A stretch of DNA of 64,000 nt from Nocardioides luteus (GTDB lineage Bacteria > Actinomycetota > Actinomycetes > Propionibacteriales > Nocardioidaceae). Of this stretch, positions 61,401-64,000 are shown in pieces. A model generated the notes under the pieces. It had not been told where the DNA came from, searched no databases, and worked only from the letters and a program-made list of their open reading frames with translations. The stretch is from NCBI RefSeq assembly GCF_014648595.1, contig NZ_BMRK01000001.1:186001-250000 (forward strand). Reading direction: 5' to 3'. The translations under genes were made by a program, and so were the position numbers. How positions within the stretch are numbered: position 1 is the stretch's first letter; the number at the start of each line of letters is the position of its first letter.

Positions 61401-61412
61401 TAGGATCGAGCC
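61401..61412 (+). promoter_or_regulatory. Leaderless -10 element of the MarR gene
   Basis: TAGGAT at 61401-61406 is six bases before ATG 61413; operator 2 lies just upstream, so binding there should block it. Confidence 0.5.
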
Positions 61413-61895
61413 ATGAACGGCGAACCACGCATGGAGGCAGGCCCGCTGAGCTCGGCGATCTTCCGCGTCGCGCGGGTGCACAAGGCGCTGGCCGGGAGGC
61501 TGCTCCGCGAGCACGGGCTCCATCCGGGTCAGGAGCTGGTGATGATGACGCTGTGGCAAGACGGCCCCCAGCGCCAGGTCGACCTCGCCGAGACGCTGGA
61601 CAGCGATGCCGCGACGATGACCCGCGGGATCGCCCGGCTGGAGCGCGCCGGTCTCGTGCGGCGTACGCGTTCGACGACCGACCGGCGCGCAGTCATCGTC
61701 GAGGCCACCGAGGAGAGCCAGGGGCTCAAGAGGCTGGTCGGGGAGGCCTGGGCAGAGCTCGAGCGGGCGACGCGAGGCGGGATGTCACCTGCCCGCGTCG
61801 AGGCGGCCCGGGAGCTCCTCGCCGAGCTGGAGGCGAACGTGACGGCGGTCTATCGAGGCGACGACGCAAGCGCCGGTCCGGAGAGGTCCGGGTAG
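61413..61895 (+). CDS. MarR-family transcriptional regulator
   Basis: 160 residues. Winged helix near 55-110 (RQVDLAETLDSDAATMTRGI, then RRTRSTTDRRAVIVEATEE as the wing). It probably represses itself and the divergent OYE-SDR operon and releases on an electrophile or phenolic ligand. Confidence 0.9.
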   Translation: MNGEPRMEAGPLSSAIFRVARVHKALAGRLLREHGLHPGQELVMMTLWQDGPQRQVDLAETLDSDAATMTRGIARLERAGLVRRTRSTTDRRAVIVEATEESQGLKRLVGEAWAELERATRGGMSPARVEAARELLAELEANVTAVYRGDDASAGPERSG

Positions 61896-61930
61896 GCAAG
61901 GTCTGAACAGCTGCCGGGCAGCACAGACGA

Positions 61931-61964
61931 CACAGTCCCGCTCCGGGCTCGGAGCGGGACTGTG
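61931..61964. terminator. Bidirectional hairpin between MarR and the 2Fe-2S subunit gene
   Basis: A perfect 14-bp stem (61931-61944 with 61951-61964) around GGGCTC between convergent genes. Confidence 0.75.
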
Positions 61965-62008
61965 CGTGGTCCTGGAGGAGAAGGCTGGTGCTCGTGGCGG
62001 GAGGGGGA

Positions 62009-62500
62009 TCAGAGCCCCTTCGCCATCGCCTCCTGACCGGTCTTGATGGCCTCGCGGATGCGGGAGTAGGTGCCACAGCGGCAGACGTTGCGGATCGTGT
62101 CGAGGTCGGCCTCGTTGATGGCGCGACCCTCGGCGCGGACCTTGTTGACCAGCGCGACCGCGGCCATAATCTGGCCGGGCTGGCAGTAGCCGCACTGGGC
62201 GACGTCGTGCTCGAGCCAGGCGTCCTGCATCGGGTGGAGGCCGTCGCCGGGGGCGGTGTCGGCCAGGCCCTCGATGGTGGTGATCTCGTCGTCGGCCTTG
62301 ATGTCGGCGACCCGCACGGAGCAGGGGTTGAACGCCTTGCCGTTGATGTGGGACGTACAGGCCTTGCAGACGTTGATGCCGCAGCCGTACTTGGGGCCGG
62401 TGACGCCGAGGATGTCGCGCAGGACCCAGAGGATGCGGACGTCGTCCTCGACGTCGACGGTGACGGTCTCTCCGTTGAGCTGGAAGGTGTGAGAAGGCAT
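62009..62500 (-). CDS. iorA: Isoquinoline 1-oxidoreductase-like 2Fe-2S subunit
   Basis: 163 residues, two [2Fe-2S] domains: YGCGINVCKACTSH with a later NPC for the plant-ferredoxin-like cluster, and QCGYCQPGQIM with CRCGTY for the helical cluster domain. It carries electrons from the molybdenum subunit encoded just upstream. The physiological substrate may be an N-heterocycle or aldehyde. Confidence 0.9.
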   Translation of the reverse strand: MPSHTFQLNGETVTVDVEDDVRILWVLRDILGVTGPKYGCGINVCKACTSHINGKAFNPCSVRVADIKADDEITTIEGLADTAPGDGLHPMQDAWLEHDVAQCGYCQPGQIMAAVALVNKVRAEGRAINEADLDTIRNVCRCGTYSRIREAIKTGQEAMAKGL

Positions 62501-62511
62501 CTTGGGGGACC

Positions 62512-64000
62512 TCAGAACGTGTAGGCGAGGCCGTCGGTCGGCGACTCGGGGACGGACGGGATGAAGGACTTGGGCTCGAAGTGGAGCGGCTCGTGGAAGT
62601 TGATCGGGAACTCGGTCGGCATCTCACCGGTCGCGCGGGCGTAGGCGCAGGCGACGGCGGCCATCGAGGCGGCCACACCGGCCTCACCGACGCCGCCGGG
62701 CTGGCTGCCGTGCGACTCCATCACCTCGCACTCGAACTCGAACGGCGTGTTCCACTGGCGGGTGTAGGCCGAGTTGTCCCAGCTGGCCTCGAGGAAGTGC
62801 CCGTCGACCAGGTGGTTGCTGTAGGTCAGCGCCTGGCACATCCCGTCGGAGAAGCCACCCATCATCTGGGCCTTCACGCCGGCGGGGTTGATCACCAGAC
62901 CGACGTCGGCGACCACGACGGCCTTGGTGACGCGGGGGCCGGTGACCGCGTCGCGCACCTCGCGGTTGACAGTCTCGGGACGACAGTCGATCTCGACGAG
63001 GACGGCGGTGGCGCCCTTGTACTCCTTGTGGATCGCGATGCCCTGCGCGGTGCCGGCAGGCATCTTCTTGCCCCAGCCGCCGATCTCGGCGGCCCGGTCG
63101 AGCACTCGGCGGACGGTGTCGCTCTTGAGGTACTTGCGGCGGAAGGAGACGGGGTCCAGCTTCAGCTTCTCGGCGAGCTGGTCGACCATCAGCTCGCTGG
63201 CCGTGGCGACGTCGGGGGAGTAGATGTTGCGCACCGAGCTGGTGTTGAAACGGTCGACGGCCGGCTTCGGCTCGTTGAGCAGCTGGGTGACGACCCCGAA
63301 GTTGTAGGGCAGCTCGGTGGCGAGCATGAAGATCGTCTCGGAGAAGGTCAGGTTCGACAGGCCGGTCGGCAGCGCGGCCGCCTCGGCGGTGATCCGCTCA
63401 CCGAGGCCGTGGGTGAAGTCGGTGGCGACGCTGGAGTGGCGCTGCTCGAAGGTGAGCACGCCGCCGGCCAGCACGGTCGCCCGGACCCGGGAGACCGCCA
63501 TCGGGTGCACGCGGCCCTGGCGCGGCTCGTCGGCGCGGTGCCACATCAGCTTGACCGGCACCTTGAACGCCTTGGAGGCGTGCGCGGCCTCGAGGGCGGC
63601 GTCGAAGAAGAGCTTGCGGCCGAAGGAGCCGCCGCCCTGGACGACGTTCACCGTCACGTCGGTCGGCAGCATGCCGAGAGCCGCGGCGATCTTCTCCTGG
63701 GCGGTGACCGGCGACTTGAGACCACCCCAGATGGTGGCCTTGCCGTCGCGTACGTCGGCGACGGCGCAGTTGGGCTCGAGGGACGAGCCGCTGCGGAAGT
63801 GGAAGGTGAACTCGCCGTCGACCGAGGTCGCGCCGATCTTCGGCACCGCGAGCGGGATCTGACCCGCCTTGAGCTCAGCCTTGATGTCCTTGGCCGACTT
63901 CGTGGTGACGGTGCCGGAGTTCCAGGTGACGTCGAGGGCGCGCACGGCGTCGATGCACTGCCCGAACGTCTTGGCCCGCACCGCGACGCCGGTCGGGATG
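62512..64000 (-). CDS. iorB: Molybdenum-binding oxidoreductase subunit, IorB-like (5' end outside window)
   Basis: The frame stays open to the window edge; 496 C-terminal residues are visible. VVQGGGSFGRKLFFD and QPGGVGEAGVAAS (with the active-site Glu) are molybdopterin-cytosine-dinucleotide site motifs of the xanthine oxidase family in the isoquinoline oxidoreductase branch. IorB-type subunits are exported by Tat with the small subunit; a Tat signal would be in the missing part. It lies 11 bp upstream of the 2Fe-2S gene, the reverse of the iorA-iorB order I recall as usual. Confidence 0.9.
   Translation of the reverse strand, partial: IPTGVAVRAKTFGQCIDAVRALDVTWNSGTVTTKSAKDIKAELKAGQIPLAVPKIGATSVDGEFTFHFRSGSSLEPNCAVADVRDGKATIWGGLKSPVTAQEKIAAALGMLPTDVTVNVVQGGGSFGRKLFFDAALEAAHASKAFKVPVKLMWHRADEPRQGRVHPMAVSRVRATVLAGGVLTFEQRHSSVATDFTHGLGERITAEAAALPTGLSNLTFSETIFMLATELPYNFGVVTQLLNEPKPAVDRFNTSSVRNIYSPDVATASELMVDQLAEKLKLDPVSFRRKYLKSDTVRRVLDRAAEIGGWGKKMPAGTAQGIAIHKEYKGATAVLVEIDCRPETVNREVRDAVTGPRVTKAVVVADVGLVINPAGVKAQMMGGFSDGMCQALTYSNHLVDGHFLEASWDNSAYTRQWNTPFEFECEVMESHGSQPGGVGEAGVAASMAAVACAYARATGEMPTEFPINFHEPLHFEPKSFIPSVPESPTDGLAYTF

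Noticed and set aside
1-64000. tRNA, rRNA, insertion sequence, prophage or integrase genes
   Set aside because: None seen on reading; no transposase or integrase motifs and no tRNA-like end that could be an attachment site.

Overview
The window is very GC-rich actinobacterial chromosome, most likely from Nocardioides or a close relative in the Nocardioidaceae. The reasons are the complete Pup-proteasome gene set (dop, pup, prcB, prcA, pafA, pafB, pafC), the actinobacterial order pafB-pafC-tatA-tatC-lipid kinase-helY, a coproporphyrin-type ferrochelatase with a C-terminal cysteine cluster, and the family DUF4193-DUF3093-dut-DUF3710-OB fold-DUF3159. I see no rRNA, tRNA, transposase, integrase or CRISPR array. 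Coding is dense on both strands, with many 4-bp stop/start overlaps.

Layout. 1-5.0 kb: an accessory catabolic run of amidase (cut by the window edge), Old Yellow Enzyme-type oxidoreductase, polysaccharide-deacetylase-fold hydrolase, NCS1 permease and VOC protein. 5.2-9.3 kb: small membrane proteins, a repeat array, then a leftward run of DUF2207, GNAT and methyltransferase genes. 9.4-26 kb: the Pup-proteasome locus, interrupted between prcA and pafA by an EamA exporter, a VOC protein and a SulP transporter. It continues through an FKBP lipoprotein, pafB, pafC, tatA, tatC, a lipid kinase and helY. 26-32.4 kb: a second housekeeping block (ferrochelatase, inositol monophosphatase family, DUF4193, DUF4235, DUF3093, dut, DUF3710, OB fold, DUF3159).

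32.4-45 kb: a stretch of metal and redox genes lying between DUF3159 and the TrkA pair, which are neighbours in Mycobacterium tuberculosis as I recall that genome. It holds a PepSY membrane protein, zur, a two-gene permease, a flavoprotein-methyltransferase fusion with its own regulator, a CobW-like protein, HU and a heterodimeric ABC transporter. Two palindromic sites (a perfect one before the CobW-like gene, a weaker one between zur and the permease) mark a probable zinc-starvation regulon. 45-50.6 kb: two TrkA-type potassium proteins, a KimA-like APC transporter, a TrmA-family RNA methyltransferase and an arylamine N-acetyltransferase. 50.5-57.9 kb: a MerR/NmrA divergent pair, two small membrane proteins, aconitase, an SDR and a Vsr-like nuclease candidate. 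57.9-64 kb: small unknown genes, a thiamine-binding protein, an OYE-SDR operon with divergent MarR regulator, and an isoquinoline-1-oxidoreductase-like molybdoenzyme cut by the window edge.

The most unusual feature is non-coding. Two long intergenic arrays (5810-6073 and 40579-40888) are built from the same 23-bp unit at exact 32-bp spacing, each with three units facing one way and then five or seven facing the other. Both lie between convergent genes. A one-plus-one version sits at 29105-29173, also between convergent genes. A separate family with exact 21-bp spacing and opposed arms flanks a small gene at 25898-26526. Many genes also have a TANNNT hexamer 6-8 bases before the start codon, the geometry of leaderless transcription; this revises several start codons.
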